Notes: generated by a model not told the origin, from the sequence alone. Positions 35,298-46,803 are shown, counted from the stretch's first letter. The stretch is 64,000 nucleotides of DNA from Panulirus ornatus (GCF_036320965.1 NC_092231.1:27889894-27953893); one strand, 5' to 3'. Numbers and translations are program-made.

Positions 35298-35299
<2 letters not shown>

Positions 35300-35535
35300 A
35301 CATAGACACAGACCACACAGACCCAAGGTCCAAGCGAAGTAGTCTGACAATAGGAGAAAAAGGGGGAACAAAAAGCCCCCATGGAAGCAGCACAAGAAAA
35401 GCATAGCAAAGCAAAGGGTCTCTCCCCATCCTCCACTCCCTCTGGCAGGAAAGCAGACAGAAAAAATACCTTGCAGGATTAATAAGCTTTGAGGAAAATG
35501 TTTACAGGAAAGTCATAAAGTAGAAGGAATATGAA

Positions 35536-36398
35536 TATGTCATGCATCCCATCACCAGAGACATGCATCCCATCACCAGCAACATGCATCCCATCACCAG
35601 CAACATGCATCCCATCACCAGCAACATGCATCCCATCACCAGCAACATGCATCCCATCACCAGCAACATGCATCCCATCACCAGCAACATGCATCCCATC
35701 ACCAGCAACATGCATCCCATCACCAGCAACGTGCATCCCATCACCAGAGACATGTATCCCATCACCAGCGACATGCATCCCATCACCAGAGACATGTATC
35801 CCATCACCAGCAACGTGCATCCCATCACCAGAGACATGTATCCCATCACCAGCAACATGCATCCCATCACCAGCAACATGCATCCCATCACCAGCAACAT
35901 GCATCCCATCACCAGCAACATGCATCCCATCACCAGCAACATGCATCCCATCACCAGCAACATGCATCCCATCACCAGCAACGTGCATCCCATCACCAGA
36001 GACATGTATCCCATCACCAGCGACATGCATCCCATCACCAGAGACATGTATCCCATCACCAGCAACGTGCATCCCATCACCAGAGACATGTATCCCATCA
36101 CCAGCAACATGCATCCCATCACCAGCAACATGCATCCCATCACCAGCAACATGCATCCCATCACCAGCAACATGCATCCCATCACCAGCAACATGCATCC
36201 CATCACCAGCAACATGCATCCCATCACCAGCAACATGCATCCCATCACCAGCAACATGCATCCCATCACCAGCAACATGCATCCCATCACCAGCAACATG
36301 CATCCCATCACTAGCGACATGCATCCCATCACCAGCGACATGCATCCCATCACCAGCGACATGCATCCCATCACCAGAGACATGTATCCCATCACTTT
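35536..36398. repeat. 21-bp minisatellite, about 41 copies, with a 252-bp higher-order block
   Basis: The unit is CATCCCATCACCAGCAACATG, with variants GAGACATG, GCGACATG and GCAACGTG. The variant string near 35731-35860 recurs at 35983-36112, an offset of 252 bp or 12 units. Because 21 is a multiple of three, heptapeptide frames of about 300 codons are open on both strands (for example MHVAGDG on the minus strand). I see no promoter, splice or codon evidence that any is a gene. Confidence 0.97.
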
Positions 36399-36634
36399 CT
36401 GTTATACAGACAACAATAAGGATAAACATGAGTTCCAGCCACTCGACTTATCATGCCTGCATTGTTCTTGATGATGAAGAATGATACAATAATTCTTATT
36501 TATTCTCTCAGAGCAGGTGACATGGGTCAATCAATGTTAGTATGTTACCACACCATGGCCAGGGAGAGATCAGTGGTTGAGTAGGTAGCATGATATACCA
36601 CTGCGTTATGATGATGAATGATTAAATGAATTAT

Positions 36635-36915
36635 TCAATACCGGAGAGTGACAAGTGATGATCAAGCCTAATGTTAAAGATATTATGAGTGTTGCTCTGA
36701 ATAACATTTTCTGGGAGCTTATTCCATGCATCAATAATGTCGCTGGTAATAAAAAAAAATATTTCGTACAGTCCAGATTAACTTGATGACCTCTTAAGTT
36801 ATAATCCACTTCCTCTCGTCGGTAGTGTTGGCGCTACTGTAAAGAGATGTTCAATATCGACGTTGTTGAATCCTTTAAGTATTTTGAAACACTTGATCAG
36901 CTTGCCCCGGAGGCA

Positions 36916-36930
<15 letters not shown>
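36635..36930 (-). mobile_element. Jockey/CR1-like reverse transcriptase, C-terminal remnant
   Basis: On the minus strand, LRGKLIKCFKILKGFNNVD and IEHLFTVA (about 36930-36840) lead through a stop to LRGHQVNLDCTKYFF (about 36800-36750), then after a poly-A frameshift DIIDAWNKLPENVIQSNT and IFNIRLDHHLS to a stop near 36635. This is the usual C-terminal end of Jockey/CR1-type elements in arthropods. It is cut upstream by a (GA)n tract. Confidence 0.8.

Positions 36931-36981
<51 letters not shown>
36920..36981. repeat. (GA)n microsatellite
   Basis: About 60 bp of GA at the upstream break of the antisense reverse transcriptase remnant. Confidence 0.96.
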
Positions 36982-36984
<3 letters not shown>

Positions 36985-36986
<2 letters not shown>

Positions 36987-37599
36987 AGATTTACTTTTCT
37001 TTTCTAAAACTAAAAGATATATCATAACTATACACACACCCACTCTGCCGGGGGTATATAAATAAGGCATCATATAACATGCTTCCAGATAATCCACCTC
37101 ATGCATAGGAAATTACACTATATACCTGTACACACTTCAATCTTCTCTTCCATTTCAAATTGTCCCTTCCTCTGTCGCACCTATTCTTCCCCTCCTTTAC
37201 CCACCATATTGAAACAAAAGGACATGAAGTATATGGGAGGTCCATGGGTAAGGCAAATAACTGTGGGCCCACTGGCCCATGTCTCAGTTATCTGTTTCTG
37301 GGACAAAAATCTGTATTTATCTCTTCCTAGATCAAACGGACGAATCAAGGATAGAACAGTGAGGAGATTCTCTAGCCAATCCTCCACTTCTGATACCAAC
37401 AGCCGGCCGGAGGAAAGAATGGAAGAAGAACCTTGCATGGGTGAGGTAAAGCTGCAGGGAATTCAACAGAATGAAACGACGGGGAAATCTTACTATGAGA
37501 TACTAATGCACATTCTCATCCCAGCTGTACTTCAATATAGTCTTAGACTCTAGAATGAGAAAAAACAACTTATGGGTATGTACTATATACAGATCCCAC
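36985..37599. other. Unique sequence
   Basis: A plus-strand frame at 37101-37553 (150 codons) is open but has no family similarity that I recognise. It is left uncalled. Confidence 0.4.
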
Positions 37600-38097
37600 T
37601 GTCCCATGTATTCAGTCACAATATATCTGAAGTGTTGTAAAAATTGTGTCGACAGTTTTGAATATATTCCTAGTCTTGATATGTACACCGTTCGACGGTA
37701 ACTTATTCCAGTAGTCAACACATCTGTATGTAAAAGACACTGTTTCCCACGTCAGTGTTATATCATTTAACTCTAATTTTCATTCCATCCGTCCTGCTGA
37801 ATGTATTCTCCTGTATTTCAAATAGATCTTCGTGATTTACGTTGTCGATTTTATCCAAAATGTTGAGACCTTGTATCAGGTCAACGTGAAGTCTACGCTT
37901 CTTGAGAGATGATAGATGTGATCTTCTTCGTTTATCTATTTGAGTCACGATTGTAATAGACAGGAACAGTTTTGTCTCCCGTCATTGTACTTGCTCCAGT
38001 GTTCCCTCACCTCCCCTGTATGTGGTGGAGGTGAGGTGAGGTCTTGTGTAGTCTGGCCACCAGAACTGGACTGCACATTGCAGGTGTGGTCTTCCTC

Positions 38098-39222
38098 GAG
38101 CATCATGAAGGTTCAACATAGTGTTGTTATGTCGTCGATGGTGCCAGGGTCAACATAGTGTTGTTATGTGGTCGATGGTGCCAGGTTCAACAAAGTGTTG
38201 TTATGTGGTCCATGGTGCCAGGTTCAACATAGTGTTGTTATGTGGTCGATGATGCCAGGTTCAACATAGTGTTATGTGGTCGATGATGCCAGGTTCAACA
38301 TAGTGTTGTTATGTGGTCGATGGTGCCAGGTTCAACATAGTGTTGTTATGTGGTCGATGGTGGCAGGGTCAACATAGTGTTGTTATGTGGTCCATGGTGC
38401 CAGGTTCAACATAGTGTTGTTATGTGGTCGATGGTGCCAGGTTCAACATAGTGTTGTTATGTGGTCGATGGTGGCAGGGTCAACATAGTGTTGTTATGTG
38501 GTCGATGGTGGCAGGTTCAACATAGTGTTGTTATGTGGTCGATGGTGGCAGGTTCAACATAGTGTTGTTATGTGGTCGATGGTGGCAGGTTCAACATAGT
38601 GTTGTTATGTGGTAGATGGTGGCAGGGTCAACATAGTGTTGTTATGTGGTCGATGATGCCAGGTTCAACATAGTGTTGTTATGTGGTCGATGATGCCAGG
38701 TTCAACATAGTGTTGTTATGGGGTCGATGGTGGCAGGTTCAACATAGTGTTGTTATGTGGTCAATGGTGCCAGGTTCAACACAGTGTTGTTATGTGGTCG
38801 ATGGTGGCAGGTTCAACATAGTGTTGTTATGTGGTCGATGGTGCCAGGTTCAACATAGTGTTGTTATGTGGTCGATGGTGGCAGGTTTAACATAGTGTTG
38901 TTATGTGGTCGATGGTGGCAGGTTCAACATAGTGTTGTTATGTGGTCGATGGTGGCAGGTTTAACATAGTGTTGTTATGTGGTCGATGGTGGCAGGTTCA
39001 ACATAGTGTTGTTATGTGGTCGATGGTGGCAGGTTTAACATAGTGTTGTTATGTGGTCGATGGTGGCAGGTTTAACATAGTGTTGTTATGTGGTCGATGG
39101 TGCCAGGTTCAACATAGTGTTGTTATGTGGTCGATGGTGCCAGGTTCGACATAAGTGTTGTTATGTGGTCGATGGTGGCAGGTTCAACATAGTGTTGTTA
39201 TGTGGTCGATGATGGCAGGTAA
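38098..39222. repeat. 37-bp minisatellite, about 30 copies
   Basis: The unit is CATAGTGTTGTTATGTGG, then TCGATGGTGGCAGGTTCAA, with G/C variation in GGTGGCAGG/GGTGCCAGG and occasional GATGATGCC. It lies inside the antisense reverse transcriptase pseudogene. Confidence 0.96.
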
Positions 39223-39596
39223 GACACCTTTTACCTGGTGTCCTGTTGTACTTGCTGCCTCACACAGTTTACTGCACTTTGCTGCCTCACACAGTTTACT
39301 GCACTTCAGAACGTCATTAATAACAACTCCAAGATCCTTCTCTTCATCTAGTGACCGGGTCTCCAAATACTTGATGGTCATATTTCGTAATCTTACTTAC
39401 CTCCAAATTACAATACTTTACATTTGTCTACGTTAAATTTTATCTGTCATTTATCTGAGCACTCTGCAAAGTTCGTTAAGATCAATTTTGGATTGTTTCA
39501 CCATCCTGCCAGTTTACAGTTCTATCTCATAGTTTTGTATCATCAGCGAGTCTGGAGATCTTATATATGACACCCAAGTCTACATCATTAATGTAC

Positions 39597-40135
39597 AGAA
39601 TGTGGCCAAGAAGAGACCCCTGTGACACGCCACTTGTCACGATCAGCCAGTCTGGCCAAGGAGAGACCCCTGTGACACGCCACTTGTCATGATCAGCCAG
39701 TCTGGCCAAGAAGAGACCCCTGTGGCACGCCACTTGTCACGATCAGCCAGTCTGGCCAAGAAGAGACCCCTGTGGCACGCCACTTGTCATGATCAGCCAG
39801 TCTGGCCAAGAAGAGACCCCTGTGGCACGCCACTTGTCACGATCAGCCAGTCTGGCCAAGGAGAGACCCCTGTGACACGCCACTTGTCATGATCAGCCAG
39901 TCTGGCCAAGAAGAGACCCCTGTGACACGCCACTTGTCATGATCAGCCAGTCTGGCCAAGAAGAGACCCCTGTGGCACGCCACTTGTCACGATCAGCCAG
40001 TCTGGCCAAGGAGAGACCCCTGTGGCACGCCACTTGTCACGATCAGCCAGTCTGGCCAAGGAGAGACCCCTGTGGCACGCCACTTGTCATGATCAGCCAG
40101 TCTGGCCAAGAAGAGACCCCTGTGGTACACCACTC
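39597..40135. repeat. 50-bp minisatellite derived from a reverse transcriptase motif, about 11 copies
   Basis: The unit is TGGCCAAGAAGAGACCCCTG followed by TGGCACGCCACTTGTCACGATCAGCCAGTC. On the minus strand each unit reads [14 protein letters not shown] or similar, that is, the SGVPQGS(L)LG motif of the host reverse transcriptase. Units differ mainly at AAGAGA/GGAGA, GTGGC/GTGAC and CACGA/CATGA. Confidence 0.95.
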
Positions 40136-40265
40136 GTCATGATGGACCCCTGTGGTACACCACTCGTCATGATGGACCCCTGTGGTGCACCACTCGTCAT
40201 GATGGACCCCTGTGGTACACCACTCGTCATGATGGACCCCTGTGGTACACCACTCGTCATGATGT
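40136..40265. repeat. 30-bp minisatellite, about 4-5 copies
   Basis: The unit is CATGATGGACCCCTGTGGTA then CACCACTCGT. It is a shortened derivative of the neighbouring 50-bp unit that lacks the GATCAGCCAGTCTGGCCAAG part. Confidence 0.93.
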
Positions 40266-41208
40266 GGTACGCCACTAGCCACGTTCAGCCAGTCTCAGGC
40301 TTCAACATTTCAAGGTACACTTTGCTTTCTGGTTGTGAGCCAGTCACTCTCCCAGGCACACTTGTTCGTCCTTGTGCCTCGTGATTTTAATTCACACAGT
40401 TGTCTCTTGTGTGGGATTTTATCCAATGATTTCTGAAAGTCGATGAATATTACAAGAAAGGCTACTTCTGAGTCCCAGTGAATGCCATAATGAACAACTT
40501 TAGCAAATATCTTAGACAAGATCTTTGGTTGAGGTAATCCTGCTGGTCGTGTCACATTACTGCCTGATCGAAGACTGTCAACAGTTTTGCCTCATATGTT
40601 TCCTATCGTTCTGCGAACCAACGAGAGGCTAATTGGACAGTAATAATCTAAGGCACATATCTTATTTCCTTTCTTATATAAAGGAGTGACATTCGCTAAT
40701 TTCAAGTACCTTATCTTGCGTTAGTGACTTATCAAACAGTATCATCTAGTATCAACTCTTCTCGTCTGACCATCAGAAATGTTGGTGCTACGTTATCAGG
40801 ATCAGTCGATTTGTCTCGTTTTACATGGTCGAAGTATCCTAGTGCTCCACAAGTCACACTTTTCCTCACTTTAACTTTTCGTCACTGGTCTAGACCCTTC
40901 AAACTTGTTATTTCTGAGGTTTGCAAGACTCTTCCAAATGTGTACATACGGAGGTGAAGGTTTTATTCACCCACTCCCTTGTGGTCATCACTGACGTCAC
41001 CATGTTCGATCATGACTGGTGCTACTGTATCTCTTACGTTTTCTCTTTGTCTTATGAAAATATCAAGACCAACTTGTGGCTTGATCATAACATTTCTTGC
41101 ATTCTTTTGTCATGCTGACGTTTACTTTGTCACTTGACCTTCTTTTTAAACACATCCTTTGTATTTTCAACAGTTCCTGACGATTTCTATCATTTTCCAG
41201 TAGCAATA

Positions 41209-41212
<4 letters not shown>

Positions 41213-41277
<65 letters not shown>
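41213..41277. repeat. (TA)n microsatellite
   Basis: About 64 bp of TA at the left edge of a SINE-like fragment. Confidence 0.95.
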
Positions 41278-41281
<4 letters not shown>

Positions 41282-41430
41282 TCTTTTTTTTTCTCTCCTT
41301 TTTTTCATACTCTTCGCCATCTCCCGCGTTGGCGAGGTAGCGTTAAGAACAGAGGACTGAGCCTTTGAGGGAAATCCTCACTTGGCCCCCTTCTCTGTTC
41401 TACCCTTTGGAAAATCAAAAACGAGAGGAA
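41282..41430 (-). mobile_element. Short non-autonomous (SINE-like) fragment made of RTE-like ends
   Basis: On the minus strand it begins TTTCCAAAGGGTAGAACAGA and continues GGGGGCCAAGTGAGGATTT and CTCAAAGGCTCAG, which resembles the 5' region of the RTE-like element at 61280-61350, then passes to CGCTACCTCGCCAACGCGGG and an A-rich end, as the RTE-like 3' terminus does. It lacks any coding part. Confidence 0.6.
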
Positions 41431-42261
41431 GGGTCAAGTCAATTGGGAGGTGAGTTTGAATGGAGAAAAACTGGAGGAAGTGAAGTGTTTTAGATATCTG
41501 GGAGTGGATCTGGCAGCGGATGGAACCATGGAAGCGGAAGTGGATCATAGGGTGGGGGAGGGGGCGAAAATTCTGGGGGCCTTGAAGAATGTGTGGAAGT
41601 CGAGAACATTATCTCGGAAAGCAAAAATGGGTATGTTTGAAGGAATAGTGGTTCCAACAATGTTGTATGGTTGCGAGGCGTGGGCTATGGATAGAGTTGT
41701 GCGCAGGAGGATGGATGTGCTGGAAATGAGATGTTTGAGGACAATGTGTGGTGTGAGGTGGTTTGATCGAGTGAGTAACGTAAGGGTAAGAGAGATGTGT
41801 GGAAATAAAAAGAGCGTGGTTGAGAGAGCAGAAGAGGGTGTTTTGAAGTGGTTTGGGCACATGGAGAGAATGAGTGAGGAAAGATTGACCAAGAGGATAT
41901 ATGTGTCGGAGGTGGAGGGAACGAGGAGAAGAGGGAGACCAAATTGGAGGTGGAAAGATGGAGTGAAAAAGATTTTGTGTGATCGGGGCCTGAACATGCA
42001 GGAGGGTGAAAGGAGGGCAAGGAATAGAGTGAATTGGAGCGATGTGGTATACCGGGGTTGACGTGCTGTCAGTGGATTGAATCAAGGCATGTGAAGCGTC
42101 TGGGGTAAACCATGGAAAGCTGTGTAGGTATGTATATTTGCGTGTGTGGACGTATGTATATACATGTGTATGGGGGGGGGGGTTGGGCCATTTCTTTCGT
42201 CTGTTTCCTTGCGCTACCTCGCAAACGCGGGAGACAGCGACAAAGTATAATAAATATAAAA

Positions 42262-42262
<1 letters not shown>
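41431..42262 (+). mobile_element. RTE-like copy, 5'-truncated, open C-terminal frame
   Basis: The frame 41450-42061 (203 residues) is uninterrupted and carries CFRYLGVDLAADGTM, VVPTMLYGCEAWAMDRVVRR, GVLKWFGHMERMSEERLTKR and GRPNWRWKDGVKKILCDRG to the natural stop. The part with the FADD catalytic box is missing. The short-form 3' UTR matches that of the copy at 10144-12150 and ends in the hairpin at 42212-42240, A-rich sequence and (TA)n at 42276-42335. Confidence 0.92.

Positions 42263-42275
<13 letters not shown>

Positions 42276-42335
<60 letters not shown>
42276..42335. repeat. (TA)n microsatellite tail
   Basis: About 60 bp of TA following the A-rich 3' end of the RTE-like copy. Confidence 0.95.
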
Positions 42336-42337
<2 letters not shown>

Positions 42338-42732
42338 TTTTGTGAATTATTTCATCATGCTGGTCCACCAAGTTGGTGTTGAATTTATACTGGCTCTCAC
42401 CATAACCCGTGAGACGTGTTGACTTTCAATAAGAAGTAATGTATTATACTTCACATCTCTGCCACAGTATCGAACTTCATTCAGCCAGGACTGGTAATTT
42501 CACGTCTACATTTCACAAAATTGTGCTCGACTATTATCTGGGATCAAGAACTTGTTTTTTTTCATTCACTTCAAATCTTATTTCTTTTTTTATCTCTAAT
42601 AATAACACGAGAACTGTGGTCGCTTACGTGCCCTAGTCTCCCGCCCACCTCACACCACTTGATTAAGCCCGTGCCCACTGGTTAGGGCAAGAGCGAACAG
42701 TTTTGCCCTCTTGAATAATTCATCAACTGGTC

Positions 42733-42734
<2 letters not shown>
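42336..42734. other. Unique AT-rich sequence
   Basis: No feature was recognised. Confidence 0.45.

Positions 42735-42822
<88 letters not shown>
42735..42822. repeat. (GA)n microsatellite
   Basis: About 86 bp of uninterrupted GA. Confidence 0.97.
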
Positions 42823-42825
<3 letters not shown>

Positions 42826-43053
42826 TTTTGAAACCGATTTACTTCCCGATACGATACAGTCCTCTCTGGGGGTTCGGCGCCATTCCATGTGCCAGGGAGT
42901 CAGTCACTTCCATGCGCCAGTCACAGTTAAGTGAAGCGGTCGTATCCCAAGGACAAACTGGTACATCTCAAGAGCCCCCAGTCTTCTGCCAGTCTAATGT
43001 TCCCTTTCAGTGCCACGCAGTCACTCACACGAGCCAAACTGGCCACTTCCCTC

Positions 43054-44335
43054 AGTCGTCCAGCCACTTCCCTAGACCAGTCACTTCCCAACACCAGCCA
43101 CCTCCCTAGACCAGTCACTTCCCAACACCAGCCACTTCACTAGACCAGTCACTTCCCTACACCAGCCACCTCCCTAGACCAGTCACTTCCCAACACCAGC
43201 CACTTCACTAGACAAGTCACTTCCCAACACCAGCCACCTCCCTAGACCAGTCACTTCCCAACACCAGCCACTTCACTAGACCAGTCACTTCCCTACACCA
43301 GCCACTTCCCTAGACCAGTCACTTCCCTATACCAGCCACCTCCCTAGACCAGTCACTTCCCAACACCAGCCACTTCACTAGACCAGTCACTTCCCTACAC
43401 CAGCCACTTCCCTAGACCAGTCACTTCCCTGCACCAGCCACTTCGCTAGACCAGTCACTTCCTTACACCAGCCACCTCCCTAGACCAGTCACTTCCCTGC
43501 ACCAGCCACTTCGCTAGACCAGTCACTTCCCTGCACCAGCCACTTCGCTAGACCAGTCACTTCCCTGCACCAGCCACTTCCCTAGACCAGTCACTTCCCT
43601 GCACTAGCCACTTCACTAGACCAGTCACTTCCCTACACCAGCCACTTCCCTAGACCAGTCACTTCCCTATACCAGCCACCTCCCTAGACCAGTCACTTCC
43701 CAACACCAGCCACTTCCCTAGACCAGCCACTTCCCTATACCAGCCACCTCCCTAGACCAGTCACTTCACTAGACCAGTCACTTCCCTACACCAGCCACTT
43801 CCCTAGACCAGTCACTTCCCTGCACCAGCCACTTCGCTAGACCAGTCACTTCCCTACACCAGCCACCTCCCTAGACCAGGCACTTCCCTGCACCAGCCAC
43901 TTCGCTAGACCAGTCACTTACCTGCACCAGCCACTTCGCTAGACCAGTCACTTCCCTGCACCAGCCACTTCCCTAGACCAGTCACTTCCCTGCACTAGCC
44001 ACTTCACTAGACCAGTCACTTCCCTACACCAGCCACTTCCCTAGACCAGTCACTTCCCTATACCAGCCACCTCCCTAGACCAGTCACTTCCCAACACCAG
44101 CCACTTCCCTAGACCAGCCACTTCCCTATACCAGCCACCTCCCTAGACCAGTCACTTCACTAGACCAGTCACTTCCCTACACCAGCCACTTCCCTAGACC
44201 AGTCACTTCCCTGCACCAGCCACTTCGCTAGACCAGTCACTTCCCTACACCAGCCACCTCCCTAGACCAGGCACTTCCCTGCACCAGCCACTTCGCTAGA
44301 CCAGTCACTTACCTGCACCAGCCACTTCGCTAGAG
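43054..44335. repeat. 17/34-bp minisatellite with a 391-bp higher-order duplication
   Basis: A 17-bp core (CCAGTCACTTCCCTAGA) alternates with CCAGCCACTTCCCTACA, giving a 34-bp dimer repeated about 38 times. Diagnostic variants such as GCACTAGCC (43602 and 43993) and CCAGGCACTTCCCTG (43877 and 44268) recur at an offset of 391 bp or 23 cores. Confidence 0.95.
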
Positions 44336-44427
44336 GCACAGTCTCTTTCCGCTACACTTGTCGCGCTTGAGCAGGTCAGTGCCACAGACAGTTTGGTCAT
44401 CTCTGATTCTCACCCTTGGCACCGCTG

Positions 44428-45070
44428 AGGGATCGGAGTGTAGCGGGCTGGTCTCTGCAGCCAGACACAGTGAGATCGAAGTGTAGCGGGCTGGTCTCTG
44501 CTGCCAGACACAGTGAGATCGAAGTGTAGCGGGCTGGTCTCTGCTGCCAGACACAGTGAGATCGAAGTGTAGCGGGCTGGTCTCTGCAGCCAGACACAGT
44601 GAGATCGAAGTGTAGCGGGCTGGTCTCTGCTGCCAGACACAGTGAGATCGAAGTGTAGCGGGCTGGTCTCTGCAGCCAGACACAGTGAGATCGAAGTGTA
44701 GCGGGCTGGTCTCTGCTGCCAGACACAGTGAGATCGAAGTGTAGCGGGCTGGTCTCTGCAGCCAGACACAGTGAGATCGAAGTGTAGCGGGCTGGTCTCT
44801 GCTGCCAGACACAGTGAGATCGAAGTGTAGCGGGCTGGTCTCTGCAGCCAGACACAGTGAGATCGAAGTGTAGCGGGCTGGTCTCTGCAGCCAGACACAG
44901 TGAGATCGGAGTGTAGCGGGCTGGTCTCAGCAGCCAGACACAGTGAGATCGGAGTGTAGCGGGCTGGTCTCTGCAGCCAGACACAGTGAGATCGGAGTGT
45001 AGCGGGCTGGTCTCTGCAGCCAGACACAGTGAGATCGGAGTGTGGCGTGCTGGTCTCTGTAGCCAGACAC
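44428..45070. repeat. 43-bp minisatellite, 15 copies
   Basis: The unit is GATCGAAGTGTAGCGGGCTG, then GTCTCTGCAGCCAGACACAGTGA, with A/T at CTGCAGCC/CTGCTGCC. Units near the right end have GGAGTG instead of GAAGTG. The antisense frames of about 200 codons are by-products. Confidence 0.96.
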
Positions 45071-45146
45071 AGATGCTCAGACGCAGTGGCTTAAGGGATT
45101 CAGATCAAACTGTTGTGGATTCCCTCCCATGTAGGCCTCCGGGAGC

Positions 45147-45148
<2 letters not shown>

Positions 45149-45233
<85 letters not shown>
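45149..45233. repeat. (GA)n microsatellite
   Basis: About 84 bp of GA. Confidence 0.97.
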
Positions 45234-45235
<2 letters not shown>

Positions 45236-45380
45236 GATGCTTTAGCTTGGTGGAGGTGAGGTTGCATACAACACTGGGTTGTCAGGTGGAAGCCTGAAAA
45301 CTGTAGTTGGGGCGGAATTAGCTGACCTCTCCAGGACGGGTTCAGATGGGCACAGGAGGAAATGGTTTGACGTGGCGGTG

Positions 45381-45481
<101 letters not shown>

Positions 45482-45582
45482 AGGCAGGTGCGTGGAGAAA
45501 GTGGTAAGATCAGCAGATCACGTGATGTCGTAACGGACAGGGTTGTGGGTACTATGGACGCTTTGGCCTGTCTGGTGATGTG

Positions 45583-46125
45583 TTCATCGTGTGAGTCGTG
45601 TGTGTGTTCATCGTGTGAGTCGTGTGTGTGTTCATCGTGTGAGTCGTGTGTGTGTGTGAGTCGTGTGAGTCGTGTGTGAGTCGTGTGTGTGTTCATCGTG
45701 TGAGTCGTGTGTGTGTTCATCGTGTGAGTCGTGTGTGTGTGTGAGTCGTGTGAGTCGTGTGTGAGTCGTGTGTGTGTTCATCGTGTGAGTCGTGTGTGTG
45801 TTCATCGTGTGAGTCGTGTGTGTGTGTGAGTCGTGTGAGTCGTGTGTGAGTCGTGTGTGTGTTCATCGTGTGAGTCGTGTGTGTGTTCATCGTGTGAGTC
45901 GTGTGTGTGTGTGAGTCGTGTGAGTCGTGTGTGAGTCGTGTGTGTGTTCATCGTGTGAGTCGTGTGTGTGTTCATCGTGTGAGTCGTGTGTGTGTGTGAG
46001 TCGTGTGAGTCGTGTGTGAGTCGTGTGTGTGTTCATCGTGTGAGTCGTGTGTGTGTTCATCGTGTGAGTCGTGTGTGTGTGTGAGTCGTGTGAGTCGTGT
46101 GTGTGTGAGTCGTGTGAGTCGTGGG
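45583..46125. repeat. 85-bp higher-order repeat of GTGAGTC-type units
   Basis: Short blocks TTCATCGTGTGAGTCGTGTG and GTGAGTCGTGTGAGTCG are arranged in an 85-bp period repeated about six times with almost no divergence. It probably grew from the nearby (GT)n. Confidence 0.93.
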
Positions 46126-46368
46126 GTCTGTGGTCAACAATATGGACCCCAAACTAGAACGACGTGTCTGGGAATGTGGAAGAATGGAGCCATTTCAGGA
46201 TGGATCTGGGCAGACCCCTGCAAGAAATGTCACAACATCTTATTGTTAATAACAACATACCTGAAATGTTAAGTTTGTATCCACATTTTTACATCTAGTC
46301 GGTAAAACTTACCATATGATACTATGTAATGTATGTACTGTAAATACGAACTGTAACATCTTATGTAA

Positions 46369-46615
46369 TATCAACCCACTAGGGTCTGACTAAGACCCTC
46401 TGTGACCCATATCAACCCACTGGGGTCTGACTAAGACCCTCTGTGACCCATATCAACCCACTGGGGTCTGACTAAGACCCTTTGTGACCCATATCAACCC
46501 ACTGGGGTCTGACTAAGACCCTCTGTGACCCATATCAACCCACTGGGGTCTGACTAAGACCCTCTGTGACCCATATCAACCCACTGGGGTCTGACTAAGA
46601 CCCTTTGTGACCCAT
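46369..46615. repeat. 41-bp minisatellite, 6 copies
   Basis: The unit is TATCAACCCACTGGGGTCTG, then ACTAAGACCCTCTGTGACCCA, nearly identical between copies. Confidence 0.96.
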
Positions 46616-46803
46616 GTAATCCATTTGCGCTACCGCTCACACGATGAGCATGGGAGGCACAATATATATTTGCCGGGTTTACCGACACGACTCAGCCAAT
46701 CACAGCCACCTTCCAGACTCACGACGGCATTTCAAAGTCTCAACACAGAGCTACAGTCTCTGTACAGTGGCACAGGCAGACAGTCACCTGCCACAGTCAA
46801 TCT

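Larger units (their letters stand above)
37600..40990 (-). mobile_element. Jockey/CR1-like reverse transcriptase pseudogene invaded by minisatellites
   Basis: Minus-strand motifs occur in the family order: LYKKGNKICALDY (about 40680), FIDFQKSLDKIPHKRQLCEL (about 40440-40390), WESDWLTTRKQSV (about 40340), [20 protein letters not shown] (about 39640-39575), the catalytic LADDTKL (about 39545), DEEKDLGVVINDVLKCSK (about 39345-39290), and C-terminal LKKRRLHVDLIQGLNILDK (about 37905-37850) followed by EDLFEIQENTFSRTDGMK. Stops and frameshifts separate the pieces. A 50/30-bp array sits at the SGVSQGS motif and a 37-bp array between the DLGVVIN and LKKRRL parts. The element is dead; the order shows one original copy of about 1.8 kb of coding sequence. 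Confidence 0.85.

Noticed and set aside
35479..36484. Four frames of about 300 codons on both strands (heptapeptide repeats)
   Set aside because: The 21-bp unit is divisible by three and stop-free, so open frames on both strands are automatic; there is no other coding evidence.
44330..45027. Three antisense frames of 160-205 codons
   Set aside because: By-products of the 43-bp array, each phase reading the same three peptides in rotation.
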